Positions 36,012-44,153 of a stretch of 44,735 bases of DNA are shown here, piece by piece. The stretch is from Octadecabacter sp. (lineage in GTDB: Bacteria > Pseudomonadota > Alphaproteobacteria > Rhodobacterales > Rhodobacteraceae): contig JAPKAD010000017.1 of NCBI GenBank assembly GCA_028825445.1, forward strand, positions 1-44,735, written 5' to 3'. Position numbers and translations under genes: made by a program. Each line of letters opens with the position of its first letter. Position 1 is the first letter of the stretch. The notes beneath the pieces are model-generated. The model did no database searches, was not told the origin of the DNA, and saw only the letters and a program-made list of their open reading frames with translations.

Positions 36012-36922
36012 GCCTAAAGTCTTTAACCAAGCCATGGCAATCAATGAGCTATGGCTTTCTTGATCCTTCCGCTAAGCGTGAGTTGCGTCGCAAGATGCTG
36101 AAATCAGTCGCAGTGCCGGGGTGCCAGATGCCATATGCCAGCCGGGAAGTGCCGATGGCGCGGGGTTGGGGAACGGGCGCATTACAAGTGTCACTGACGC
36201 TTCTGAATCCGCAGATGTGCGTAAAAGTCATCGACCAAGGAGCTGATGACAGTGTTAACGCAGCCTCGATCCGGCGGTTTCTTGCGCGGGTGTCGGGTGC
36301 TCCAACAACACTGGATACGTTAGAGGCGCATCTGATCCAGTCCCGCCACCGCATTCCTGAGGAGTTTTTGCGCGAAGATCAGATACTAGTGCTCCAAGTG
36401 CCTAATCCTGAACCTTTGCGCTCGGTACAGCCTAATATGTCCATTGCTAGGCAGATGCATGCGGATGCGGATTATGGACGGATGTGGTTACAGCTCTACG
36501 AACAGATCGTGCGATCAGGCCGGATCATGCAAGGAGCAAGCTACCCTTCCATGGTAAATGGACGCCATGTAATGACACCCTCGCCGATCCCGCGCTGGGA
36601 CGTCCCCAAGCTTAACATGTCAAAACACCTTACAATTCTTTCAGCGGGCCGCGAAAAACGCATTTTTGCCGTACCACCCTACACCCGCGTAGAACCGCTG
36701 GTTTTTGACGATGTGCCCTATCAGGTTGAAGATCATGGAGCGCTGACCTGTAAGCGCTCGGGAGCAAAAGGCTTCTTTATGAATGAAATACCGCAAGATG
36801 ACGGTACCTCCGCTTTTGAGGTGTCTGATAGCGAGTATGGCGTCAAGTCGATCCGCCAGCGTGATGGAGAGGCAGTGAACTTGGGTGGCACCTGGTACAA
36901 ACATGGGGAGATGCCCAAATGA
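36008..36922 (+). CDS. phnJ: PhnJ, C-P lyase catalytic subunit, lacking three of four expected cysteines
   Basis: A 304-residue PhnJ, the radical enzyme that splits the C-P bond of ribose-methylphosphonate 5-phosphate. The family frame is clear: VAVPGCQMPYASREVPM with the catalytic-type Gly38 (Gly32 in E. coli), RGWGTGALQV, VIDQGADDSVNAASIRRF, RHRIPEEFL, SAGREKRIFAVPPYT and FDDVPYQVE. E. coli has Cys241 and Cys244 (PCAICG) and Cys266 (VCSD), which bind the 4Fe-4S cluster, and the thiyl Cys272 (TDYC). Here the aligned places are Cys248 (LTCKRSG), Ser251, Val272 (EVSD) and Gly278 (SEYG). Only three cysteines exist in the whole protein (39, 71, 248). The frame is intact around the site, so this is not a frameshift. 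It overlaps phnI and phnK by four bases each. Whether it is active is an open question. Confidence 0.9.
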   Translation: MSLKSLTKPWQSMSYGFLDPSAKRELRRKMLKSVAVPGCQMPYASREVPMARGWGTGALQVSLTLLNPQMCVKVIDQGADDSVNAASIRRFLARVSGAPTTLDTLEAHLIQSRHRIPEEFLREDQILVLQVPNPEPLRSVQPNMSIARQMHADADYGRMWLQLYEQIVRSGRIMQGASYPSMVNGRHVMTPSPIPRWDVPKLNMSKHLTILSAGREKRIFAVPPYTRVEPLVFDDVPYQVEDHGALTCKRSGAKGFFMNEIPQDDGTSAFEVSDSEYGVKSIRQRDGEAVNLGGTWYKHGEMPK

Positions 36923-37716
36923 GCATGGTGATAGATGCCCCACGGATTGTGACCACCAAACCACTGTTGGTCGTGCGGGGCGTATCAAAAACTTACGGCA
37001 AAGTAGTAGCGCTGCATGATGTTGCAGTCACCGCATATCCAGGTGAAGTGCTTGGGATCGTCGGCGAAAGTGGCTCAGGTAAGTCTACGCTATTGCGGAT
37101 GATGAACCTTGAGGAAACTCCAGAATTTGGCAGCTACACGCTTGATCTGCCGGATTTAAGGGGTAATCTTTTTAATCTCGATCGGTTCGCTCGACGCATG
37201 CTGTGTGCAACTCGGATCGGGATAGTCTATCAGAACCCACATCTGGGATTATTGATGACACATTCCAGCTCTGGCAACGTGGCGGAGCGTCTACTGATTG
37301 CAGGAGAGCGCAGTTTTGCGACCTTGCGCGCCAAGGCTACAGATGCACTGGATGCTTCAGAATTTCCATTAGACAGGCTTGATGCGCCGCCCATAGAGTT
37401 ATCGGGAGGTATGCAGCAGCGTGTACAATTAGCCAAGGCCATCGCGTTGGAACCAGCCCTGCTGTTGTTAGATGAGCCGACGACGGGCCTTGATGTTTCG
37501 GTGCAGGCGCTTGTGCTCGATACGTTAAAGCGGCTGCAACAAGGCCGTCAAATTACGATGGTCGTTGTCAGCCATGATCTGGGTGTGATCCGCACGCTTG
37601 CGGATCGTGTTATGGTTATGCGGAGTGGCCGGGTGGTGGAAGAAGGGTTGGTCGACCAGATCTTCCAAGATCCGCAACACGCTTACACACAACAATTGGT
37701 ACATGCAAAATTATGA
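36919..37716 (+). CDS. phnK: C-P lyase system ABC-type ATPase PhnK
   Basis: A 265-residue ABC ATPase of the PhnK type. Walker A is GESGSGKST (about residues 51-59), signature LSGGMQQRVQLAKAIAL, Walker B LLLLDEPTTGLD, and the H-loop is SHDLGV. PhnK docks on the PhnGHIJ core and is needed in vivo for phosphonate use. The C-terminal QDPQHAYTQQLV is typical of the family. It overlaps phnJ and phnL by four bases each. Confidence 0.92.
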   Translation: MSMVIDAPRIVTTKPLLVVRGVSKTYGKVVALHDVAVTAYPGEVLGIVGESGSGKSTLLRMMNLEETPEFGSYTLDLPDLRGNLFNLDRFARRMLCATRIGIVYQNPHLGLLMTHSSSGNVAERLLIAGERSFATLRAKATDALDASEFPLDRLDAPPIELSGGMQQRVQLAKAIALEPALLLLDEPTTGLDVSVQALVLDTLKRLQQGRQITMVVVSHDLGVIRTLADRVMVMRSGRVVEEGLVDQIFQDPQHAYTQQLVHAKL

Positions 37717-38432
37717 CCTGTGTTCTTGAAATAAGTGGCCTTACCAAAGGCTTTATGATGCATCATCTTGGGAGCTTTTTACAGGCTTTTGAAGATATAT
37801 CCTTTAGCGTTGAGGCCGGTGAGTTTTTGTTGCTGAAGGGTGCGAATGGGGCAGGAAAATCCACCCTTCTACGCGCTCTTTACCGCAGCTATCTGGTGCA
37901 AAGTGGTAAGATCAGATTTCACTCAGAGCATGGTGTGATTGATCTAGCGGTTGCTGCTGACGTGGATATTGCACATCTACGCCGGACCGAGATCGGCTTT
38001 GTTACTCAGTTCCTTGTGGCACGCCCACGAGTGAGTGCCGAGGCCGTGGTTGCAGAACCCCTACGCCTCAGCGGCGTTGAAGGAGTAGCGGCCCTAAAAC
38101 AGGCCCGCTACTGGCTGGAAGCTTTCGGCGTGAAGCCTGAGCTTTGGAAGGCATATCCTACTACATTTTCGGGTGGGGAACAGCAAAAGGTTAATTTAGC
38201 TCGCGCATTGATACGTCCACAAAAACTGTTGTTGTTGGATGAGCCAACAGCCTCGCTGGATGCCAATGCGCGTGCTGCACTTTTGTCACGCCTGGCAGAT
38301 CTGAAATCTGGTGGAACGGCGATGATCGGGGTGTTTCATCATCCTGGTGATGTTGAAAAACTTATAGACCGCGTGATTAACCTTACGCCAAGTGTGACAA
38401 CAGCAGAGGAACGTGAAGATGTGGCTGTCTAA
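37713..38432 (+). CDS. phnL: C-P lyase system ABC-type ATPase PhnL
   Basis: A 239-residue ABC ATPase of the PhnL type. Walker A is GANGAGKST, and the stretch LRRTEIGFVTQFLVARPRVS is diagnostic for PhnL. The signature is FSGGEQQKVNLARALI, Walker B LLLLDEPTASLD, with FHHPGDVEKLIDRV near the end. PhnL stacks on PhnK in the C-P lyase complex and takes part in making the ribose-phosphonate triphosphate. It overlaps the phnM gene by 14 bases. Confidence 0.92.
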   Translation: MTCVLEISGLTKGFMMHHLGSFLQAFEDISFSVEAGEFLLLKGANGAGKSTLLRALYRSYLVQSGKIRFHSEHGVIDLAVAADVDIAHLRRTEIGFVTQFLVARPRVSAEAVVAEPLRLSGVEGVAALKQARYWLEAFGVKPELWKAYPTTFSGGEQQKVNLARALIRPQKLLLLDEPTASLDANARAALLSRLADLKSGGTAMIGVFHHPGDVEKLIDRVINLTPSVTTAEEREDVAV

Positions 38433-39594
38433 TTTCAAACTGGTACTTGCGGACAGAATTGTTCCCAATGGCTCTGTGCGCGTTGAAAACAGCCTGATTG
38501 CCGAGATTGCCGAAACTGAAGTTGAGGGTGGCGTAAATGGGGCTGGATTGGAACTCTTTCCCGGCTTAATCGATATGCATGGTGACATGATTGAGGTTGA
38601 GTTAGAACCGCGTCCTCGAGTCGATTTCCCAATTGAGATTGCTTTGAACCATCTTGATGCGCGGCTGGCCGCTGCTGGCGTCACAACTGCATATGCAGCC
38701 GTCTCTTTTTCGCGAGATGCTGCTGAGGGCCAGCGCAGGTCTTTTGACCATACAAGCAGAGTGATTCAAGGATTTTATGATTTTAAATCCACCTGCAAGG
38801 TTGATCATAAAATTCATGCTCGTTTTGACATAACTTACGAGAATGCTGTGCCGGTGCTGGAGGCATTGCTATCGAAGGGCCTCGTTGATCTGGTTTCTTT
38901 GATGGATCACACGCCTGGACAAGGTCAGCATAGCAATATTGAGAAGCATATAAAAGTTAAGGCGACTCAATTGGGTGTATCGGAACCTGAGGCCCGCCAA
39001 ATTGTATTAACTAAAATCGCCAAGGATTCTCGGCCGACCGAGGTCATTTTGCAAAATATGATTGCGGTTTCTGAATTATGTAAACACTACAGTGTGGCAT
39101 TGGCAAGCCATGATGATGATACCGAAGATAAAGCAAAACTGATGTCTAAAATTGGTGCGGTTATCTCAGAATTTCCTGTAACATTGCAAGCTGCCCGCGC
39201 TGGAGTTTCAAAAGGCATGATGGTCGCAATGGGCGCGCCAAATGCGATGCGGGGTCAGAGTTATTCGGGCAATTTATCTGCGCGAGACGCACACGCACAA
39301 GGACTACTTCATATCCTTGCTGCGGATTATCACCCAGCTGCAATTTTGCCTGCAATTCGCATATTGGGACAAACTGATCCAGATGGTCTTGTTGGAGCGA
39401 CGCGCCTTGCTACATTGAACCCGGCTAGCGCTTTGGGACTGAAGGATCGAGGTGAGATCGCCGTCGGAAAGCGTGCTGATCTTATAGCGGTCGCAGAAGG
39501 TACGCGAGTGGTCTGCAGCTATATTGCGGGCCAAATGGTCTATTCTGATGGTTCTTTATCGGAGGCCCCCCAGCAGCAAAAGGCAATTGCCTAG
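38419..39594 (+). CDS. phnM: Alpha-D-ribose 1-methylphosphonate 5-triphosphate diphosphatase
   Basis: A 391-residue amidohydrolase-fold PhnM, which removes pyrophosphate from ribose-phosphonate 5-triphosphate to make the PhnJ substrate. The metal-site motif is GLIDMHGDMIEVELEPRPRV; the run AAAGVTTAYAAVSFSRDA, then HARFDITYENA, SLMDHTPGQGQ, ALASHDDDTEDK and AMGAPNAMRGQSYSGNLSAR are family landmarks. ATG 38419 is preferred to a GTG at 38413 because GAGGA then sits 9 bases upstream. It is the last gene of the first phn unit, with 88 bases before phnC. Confidence 0.9.
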   Translation: MWLSNFKLVLADRIVPNGSVRVENSLIAEIAETEVEGGVNGAGLELFPGLIDMHGDMIEVELEPRPRVDFPIEIALNHLDARLAAAGVTTAYAAVSFSRDAAEGQRRSFDHTSRVIQGFYDFKSTCKVDHKIHARFDITYENAVPVLEALLSKGLVDLVSLMDHTPGQGQHSNIEKHIKVKATQLGVSEPEARQIVLTKIAKDSRPTEVILQNMIAVSELCKHYSVALASHDDDTEDKAKLMSKIGAVISEFPVTLQAARAGVSKGMMVAMGAPNAMRGQSYSGNLSARDAHAQGLLHILAADYHPAAILPAIRILGQTDPDGLVGATRLATLNPASALGLKDRGEIAVGKRADLIAVAEGTRVVCSYIAGQMVYSDGSLSEAPQQQKAIA

Positions 39595-39662
39595 AATTAT
39601 TCAAGGAAGTGTTACAAAAGTGTAAAACCAATGTCACAGGCGCTTGCTAAAGATTTATCAGA

Positions 39663-39678
39663 AATCATTCGGATGAAT
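39663..39678. promoter_or_regulatory. Palindromic PhnF operator candidate, site 2
   Basis: AATCATTCGGATGAAT matches the reverse complement of the site before phnF (33262-33277) at 15 of 16 positions. It ends four bases before the phnC start and overlaps the likely ribosome site. It marks a second PhnF-controlled unit, phnC-D-E-E (inference). Confidence 0.65.
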
Positions 39679-39682
39679 CGTT

Positions 39683-40483
39683 ATGTCAAAAAACTTAGTT
39701 CTGTCTTGTGTAACCCGCAACTTTGGGCAGACACTTGCGGTTGATAATGTATCGCTTGAAATTTCGCCGGGACAATTTGTTGGTGTTATTGGACGATCCG
39801 GTGCAGGCAAATCGACTATGTTGCGCTTGATAAACCGTCTTACAGATCCCAGCGCAGGGGCTATTACGTTTGAAGGGTGCGATATTACAAAGCTCAAAGG
39901 CAAGGAACTGCGTGAATGGCGTCGTGATTGCGCAATGATCTTTCAGCAGTTTAATCTTGTTGAGCGATTGGACGTCCTAACCAATGTTTTAATTGGCAGG
40001 ATCGCAGATCATAGTTTTTTAACGTCTATGGCGATGCGGTTTACAGATTCTGAGCGAGCGATGGCCATTCAGGCGCTGGATCGGTTTGGATTAGTCCCTC
40101 AAGCACTACAGCGTGCAGGCACGCTTTCTGGCGGCCAGCAGCAGCGGGTGGCGATAGCTAAGGCTTTGGTGCAAAACCCAAAAATTATGCTGGCGGATGA
40201 ACCAATAGCCTCTTTAGATCCCATGAATGCTACCTTGGTTATGGATGGTTTAAAATCAATCAATATGGACGATGGAATTACGATTCTTGTGAACCTCCAC
40301 ACCCTCGACACCGCGCGCGCCTATTGTGACCGTATCATCGCTATGCGCGAAGGCCGCATCTACTTTGATGGGTCAGCAGCCCAGCTGACTGATGATGTGG
40401 TGCGCGATATATACGGCACCCAAGGACTAACAAACTTTAATGAAGCTGTCACATCCACCCAAAAGTTTGCTGTGACAGCTTAA
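39683..40483 (+). CDS. phnC: Phosphonate ABC importer ATPase PhnC
   Basis: A 266-residue ABC ATPase. Walker A is GRSGAGKST (about residues 38-46); the next segment [24 protein letters not shown] is characteristic of Phn[42 protein letters not shown] and [18 protein letters not shown] complete the fold. It energises phosphonate uptake with PhnD and the two PhnE permeases. It begins a second phn unit with its own operator-like palindrome. Confidence 0.95.
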   Translation: MSKNLVLSCVTRNFGQTLAVDNVSLEISPGQFVGVIGRSGAGKSTMLRLINRLTDPSAGAITFEGCDITKLKGKELREWRRDCAMIFQQFNLVERLDVLTNVLIGRIADHSFLTSMAMRFTDSERAMAIQALDRFGLVPQALQRAGTLSGGQQQRVAIAKALVQNPKIMLADEPIASLDPMNATLVMDGLKSINMDDGITILVNLHTLDTARAYCDRIIAMREGRIYFDGSAAQLTDDVVRDIYGTQGLTNFNEAVTSTQKFAVTA

Positions 40484-40510
40484 CCCCAAACACAAACAGG
40501 GATATTTTCA

Positions 40511-41410
40511 ATGCGTATGTTAATGACCACGGCTTTAGTGGCTCTTATTTCAGGACCATCATTGGCCGAAAACTGGAGAGACGACTATCAAGTTGTCAAG
40601 TTTGGCATCCTGTCAGGCGAAAACGAGAGAGATCGGATTGCACGCTACACGCCGTTTGAACAATATCTAGAACAAGAACTGGGTGTTGAAGTCGAAATTT
40701 TTACTGCTGGCAATTACGACGGTGTTATTCAGGCGTTGGCCGCTGATCAAATCGAATTCGCGTTTATGGGCTCCTCCGCTTACGCTGCGGCATATACAGC
40801 AACTGATGGTGGTGTAATGCCGTTGGTATCGCGCGTGCAAAATGATGGCTCTACGGGTTACTTTTCTATTCTGGTTACGCGCTGTGACAGTGATCTTACC
40901 GATCTGGCATCACTTGAGGGAAAGATATTGGCTTTTGCTGACCCTGATTCAACGTCGGGTTACGCCGTACCCTTCTATAACCTGTCACAAGAGATCACCC
41001 CTGACCTGTACTTTTCCGCAACCCCATTTTCTGGTTCGCACGAATCTGGTGTGCAGGGTGTAGCCAACGGAACGTTTGACGCTGCTGCAACGTATCAGAC
41101 GAATGAAACTAGTGGCATTGTGCAGCGGATGGTCGAAAAGGGCATGGTTGATGAGAATACAATTTGTCCGATCTGGCAGTCGCCAGAGATTACGTCAGGT
41201 CCTTTGACCGCACGCTCCAACCTGCCGTCAGGTTTGATTGCGGCCATGACTACCGCAGTCATGGAAATCCCCGTAAAGGATCCTTTCGCGTTCAAGGAAA
41301 TGTCGGGTGGTGACGAGTCAACCCAACGGAGTTGGATTGAGGTCGATCATGAGCGTTATCAATGGATATTGGACATGCGCGATTGGTTGAAGAAACAACG
41401 TCGTTCATAA
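40511..41410 (+). CDS. phnD: Periplasmic phosphonate-binding protein PhnD
   Basis: A 299-residue binding protein. The signal peptide MRMLMTTALVALISGPSLA is probably cleaved after SLA (about residue 19). The mature protein has FGILSGENERDRIARYTPFE, VEIFTAGNYDGVIQALAADQ, FAFMGSSAYAAAY and FADPDSTSGYAVPFYNL, all typical of PhnD; the last motif forms part of the phosphonate pocket. It delivers phosphonates to the PhnE permeases. An AGGGA precedes the start, and a strong intrinsic terminator follows the stop. Confidence 0.95.
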   Translation: MRMLMTTALVALISGPSLAENWRDDYQVVKFGILSGENERDRIARYTPFEQYLEQELGVEVEIFTAGNYDGVIQALAADQIEFAFMGSSAYAAAYTATDGGVMPLVSRVQNDGSTGYFSILVTRCDSDLTDLASLEGKILAFADPDSTSGYAVPFYNLSQEITPDLYFSATPFSGSHESGVQGVANGTFDAAATYQTNETSGIVQRMVEKGMVDENTICPIWQSPEITSGPLTARSNLPSGLIAAMTTAVMEIPVKDPFAFKEMSGGDESTQRSWIEVDHERYQWILDMRDWLKKQRRS

Positions 41411-41424
41411 AAAATACGATGAAA

Positions 41425-41452
41425 GGATGGGCAATCAAGCCCATCCTTTTTT
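41425..41452 (+). terminator. Intrinsic terminator between phnD and phnE
   Basis: GGATGGGC (41425-41432) pairs perfectly with GCCCATCC (41439-41446) around AATCAA, and six T follow at 41447-41452; flanking AAA/TTT can extend the stem to 11 bp. It sits 14 bases after the phnD stop and before phnE. It should end most transcripts after phnD, leaving partial read-through into the permeases, so that binding protein exceeds permease (inference). Confidence 0.88.
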
Positions 41453-41468
41453 GCTTTCAGGACAGACA

Positions 41469-42398
41469 ATGACAGCAACAGCTAATTTACCCGCAAGTTC
41501 AAAAGTTATTAATGATTTCGAAATGACTTTTTCCGCTGAACGGACCCGAGCTCGGAGAACGTGGTTGGCCGTTAGTACTGTATTCTTGTTGCTTTTTTTA
41601 TTCAGCGCTTGGTTGGGAGATTTCTTTAAAACTACGCAAGTTTCTTTGCCTGATGGGTCACGCGAATGGCGTTGGATTATCTCGGCAGGCATTCCACGTC
41701 TTGGTGAGTACATTTCAAAGACAATTCCAGTGTTGCATTGGGATAGCTTTGGCGCAGATTTCGCCGAATGGTTCTGGAGATGGAAGACATGGATGTGGCT
41801 CTTGCTTGAAACGGTTCTTATCGCTTTTATGGCGACAGTTTTAGGTGTGATAGGTGGCTTTTTGTTATCTTTCCCAGCCTCACGCAATCTTGCGCCAAAC
41901 CAAGCTGTGCTTTGGGTGACGCGCCGCTACCTTGAAATCGCGCGTACTGTGCCAGAACTGGTCTGGGCGTTAATTTTTGTATTTTGCTTTTCAGTTGGAC
42001 CATTGGCTGGCGTTATTGCAATTGGTCTGCACTCTGTGGGGTCACTGGGCAAACTTTATTCGGAAGTGAATGAAAATATCGATATGCGCCCGCTCGATGG
42101 TGTTACAGCAGCAGGTGGAACATGGTTTGACCGCATCCGTTATGGTGTTGTGCCGCAAGTGCTACCAAATATTATCAGCTATACCTTACTTAGGTTTGAG
42201 ATCAACGTTCGCGCTTCATCTATCATCGGATACGTGGGTGCGGGAGGTTTGGGCCAAGAGTTCCGTATTGCGTTGAGCTTTCAGGAATACACCGATCTCT
42301 CTGCTTTATTCGTAATCATATTTATTACAGTGATCATTATCGACTATGGATCTGAAAAACTGCGGCACCATATTATTGGATTTGAGGAACAGACATGA
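41469..42398 (+). CDS. phnE: Phosphonate ABC importer permease PhnE (first)
   Basis: A 309-residue inner-membrane permease with about six hydrophobic segments. The binding-protein-dependent transport motif is present as DGVTAAGGTWFDRIRYGVVPQVLPNI, and SSIIGYVGAGGLGQEFR near the end is typical of PhnE. The start at 41469 (MTATANLPASS) is chosen because the longer frame from 41427 would translate the terminator hairpin. Its stop overlaps the start of the second permease gene (ATGA). Two different PhnE subunits are common in alphaproteobacteria. Confidence 0.93.
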   Translation: MTATANLPASSKVINDFEMTFSAERTRARRTWLAVSTVFLLLFLFSAWLGDFFKTTQVSLPDGSREWRWIISAGIPRLGEYISKTIPVLHWDSFGADFAEWFWRWKTWMWLLLETVLIAFMATVLGVIGGFLLSFPASRNLAPNQAVLWVTRRYLEIARTVPELVWALIFVFCFSVGPLAGVIAIGLHSVGSLGKLYSEVNENIDMRPLDGVTAAGGTWFDRIRYGVVPQVLPNIISYTLLRFEINVRASSIIGYVGAGGLGQEFRIALSFQEYTDLSALFVIIFITVIIIDYGSEKLRHHIIGFEEQT

Positions 42399-43252
42399 GC
42401 GTTACTGTGGCTGATATTCGCGCCGCCAAAGACCGCGTACCCTTGGCATTTCGAGATCCACCCAAAGTCTTTTGGCGCAAACGAATTCTTTGGGCGCTTT
42501 TCGTCTGTTTGTTTGCTTGGTCGCTGTATGATTTCAACATTACTCCTGAACGAATTTGGACTGGGCTGGGTCGTTTAGGTCGGGTGCTGTCATTCATGTT
42601 CCCACCTTATATCTGGAAGACATGGGTAGAATTTTCTGAAATTTTGAACGGCTTGGGGGAGACCCTTGCCATAGCCTTTCTAGGTACTGTTCTGGGAGCT
42701 ATTGTAGCTTACCCTTTGTCGCTCCTTGGTGCAAAAAATATCAACCGGATCACATTCCTGCGTCATGGTGTACGTCGTGGCTTTGACTTAATTCGCGCGT
42801 TTGAGACTTTGATACTAGCGCTTATTTTCATCCGTGCGTTTGGTTTGGGGCCTTTAGCTGGCGTTCTCGCTATTGCGGTCAGTGAGATTGGGACTTTTGC
42901 AAAACTCTTCTCAGAAGCGCTTGAAAATACGTCTGAGAAACCGATTGATGGTGTGCGAGCATCAGGTGGCTCGAGAATGCAGCAGATCCGTTTTGCAATC
43001 TCACCACAGGTCAACCCGGTCATCCTTTCGATCCTTTTGTATAACTTTGAATCTAATGTCCGATCAGGAACCATTCTTGGGATTGTGGGTGCTGGTGGTA
43101 TTGGCTTTCTGCTGTCAGACAGGATAGCAGCGTACCGATGGGACGAGGCATGGTCGATCATCTTTCTGATCATCGCTTTGGTCTATGTAATTGATTGGCT
43201 GAGCAGTCTTATCAGGGCGCGCTTGATCGGCACCTGGAACGGCCCAAAATGA
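42395..43252 (+). CDS. phnE: Phosphonate ABC importer permease PhnE (second)
   Basis: A 285-residue permease homologous to the first PhnE, with about six hydrophobic segments. Motifs are [64 protein letters not shown] and [22 protein letters not shown]. It would pair with the other PhnE to form the channel. It overlaps the preceding and following genes by four bases each. Confidence 0.93.
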   Translation: MSVTVADIRAAKDRVPLAFRDPPKVFWRKRILWALFVCLFAWSLYDFNITPERIWTGLGRLGRVLSFMFPPYIWKTWVEFSEILNGLGETLAIAFLGTVLGAIVAYPLSLLGAKNINRITFLRHGVRRGFDLIRAFETLILALIFIRAFGLGPLAGVLAIAVSEIGTFAKLFSEALENTSEKPIDGVRASGGSRMQQIRFAISPQVNPVILSILLYNFESNVRSGTILGIVGAGGIGFLLSDRIAAYRWDEAWSIIFLIIALVYVIDWLSSLIRARLIGTWNGPK

Positions 43253-43893
43253 GTAGTGCAGGTCACAAACTCCGCCTTTCAGAGGCACCTACAGTCCACC
43301 CGGATGCGGACGTAACTGAATGCGAGCTGGGTATGTGGACCGAGGTAGGCAAGGGCACGATGATGAAGGCCTCACAGATGGGGGACTATTCTTACATCAC
43401 TCAGGATTGTCATGTTGTCTGGACCACGATTGGCAAATTTTGCTCTATTGCTAATGCGACACGCATCAACCCGGGTAACCACCCAACATGGCGCGCTGTT
43501 CAGCATCATTCGGTCTACCGCGCTGAGGCTTATGGCTTGGGCTGTGATGATCACGACTTCTTTGAATGGCGAAAGGATCACTGGGTGACCATTGGGCACG
43601 ATGTCTGGATTGGCCATGGGGTGACTATTACAGCAGGGGTCTCAATTGGTACTGGCGCAGTGGTTGGGGCAGGGGCTGTGGTCACACGCGATGTAGAACC
43701 TTACACCGTGATCGGTGGCGTGCCTGCACGGTTCATTAAACGTCGATTCACCAATATCCAAGCCGAGGCGTTGGAGCACATCGCTTGGTGGGACTGGAGT
43801 CGAGACGCATATAAAGCTGCTCTTCCTGATATCCGAGAACTGGTAATTGATGAATTTATTAAAAAGTATTGTGAAACATCAAATCACATCTGA
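43249..43893 (+). CDS. Left-handed beta-helix (hexapeptide) acetyltransferase of the phosphonate cluster
   Basis: A 214-residue hexapeptide-repeat acyltransferase. The beta-helix repeats run from about residue 20 to 165 ([65 protein letters not shown] being the last coils, quoted by position), with the usual [10 protein letters not shown] end. The insert [20 protein letters not shown] is typical of the xenobiotic/chloramphenicol acetyltransferase-like proteins found beside phn genes. It may acetylate aminophosphonates or detoxify a by-product; the substrate is unknown. The start at 43249 overlaps the phnE stop (ATGA), so it is the last gene of the operon. Confidence 0.85.
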   Translation: MSSAGHKLRLSEAPTVHPDADVTECELGMWTEVGKGTMMKASQMGDYSYITQDCHVVWTTIGKFCSIANATRINPGNHPTWRAVQHHSVYRAEAYGLGCDDHDFFEWRKDHWVTIGHDVWIGHGVTITAGVSIGTGAVVGAGAVVTRDVEPYTVIGGVPARFIKRRFTNIQAEALEHIAWWDWSRDAYKAALPDIRELVIDEFIKKYCETSNHI

Positions 43894-43987
43894 ATGGATG
43901 ACATCATGGAAGTATTTCTTATTGATGCGTTCCATTAGATATTATCAAGACCTACTTCTTCCACGGGCCTTCGCAAAGAAGTCTTCC

Positions 43988-44150
43988 GATGTTGTCAAAC
44001 CAATTTGAGCTCGTCTCAGTTGGCCGCCAAACGTTGGAACCTATGCTGAACAAAGCTGGCGCCACTCGTAAAGAGCAGCATTACGCTTGAACTTGAAGTT
44101 GTTGCGTGAATAAAAGGTGGCGCTGCTGATTAAATGGTTGTGAAAAGAGG
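43988..44150 (-). mobile_element. Truncated IS6-family fragment (copy 2)
   Basis: This stretch repeats the end of the IS6 element at 32103 with clear similarity over about 160 bp, in the same orientation. Matches start at the terminal GATGTTGTCAAAC (GGTGTTGTCAAAC in copy 1) and continue through GTCTCAGTTGGCCGCCAAACG and ATGCTGAACAAAGCTGGCGCC to the GTGAATAAA region. Only the end of the transposase gene is left. It breaks off at about 44150, next to the stop of the unknown gene on the same strand. 43894-43987 holds no gene. Confidence 0.8.
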
Positions 44151-44153
44151 CTG

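Noticed and set aside
41427-41468. N-terminal extension of the first PhnE from the ATG at 41427
   Set aside because: It would encode the intrinsic terminator hairpin as protein; ATG 41469 gives the usual PhnE N-terminus.
32103-44150. An active composite transposon carrying phn
   Set aside because: Copy 1 has a stop and an Asp-to-Asn change, copy 2 is only about 160 bp; at most a relic.
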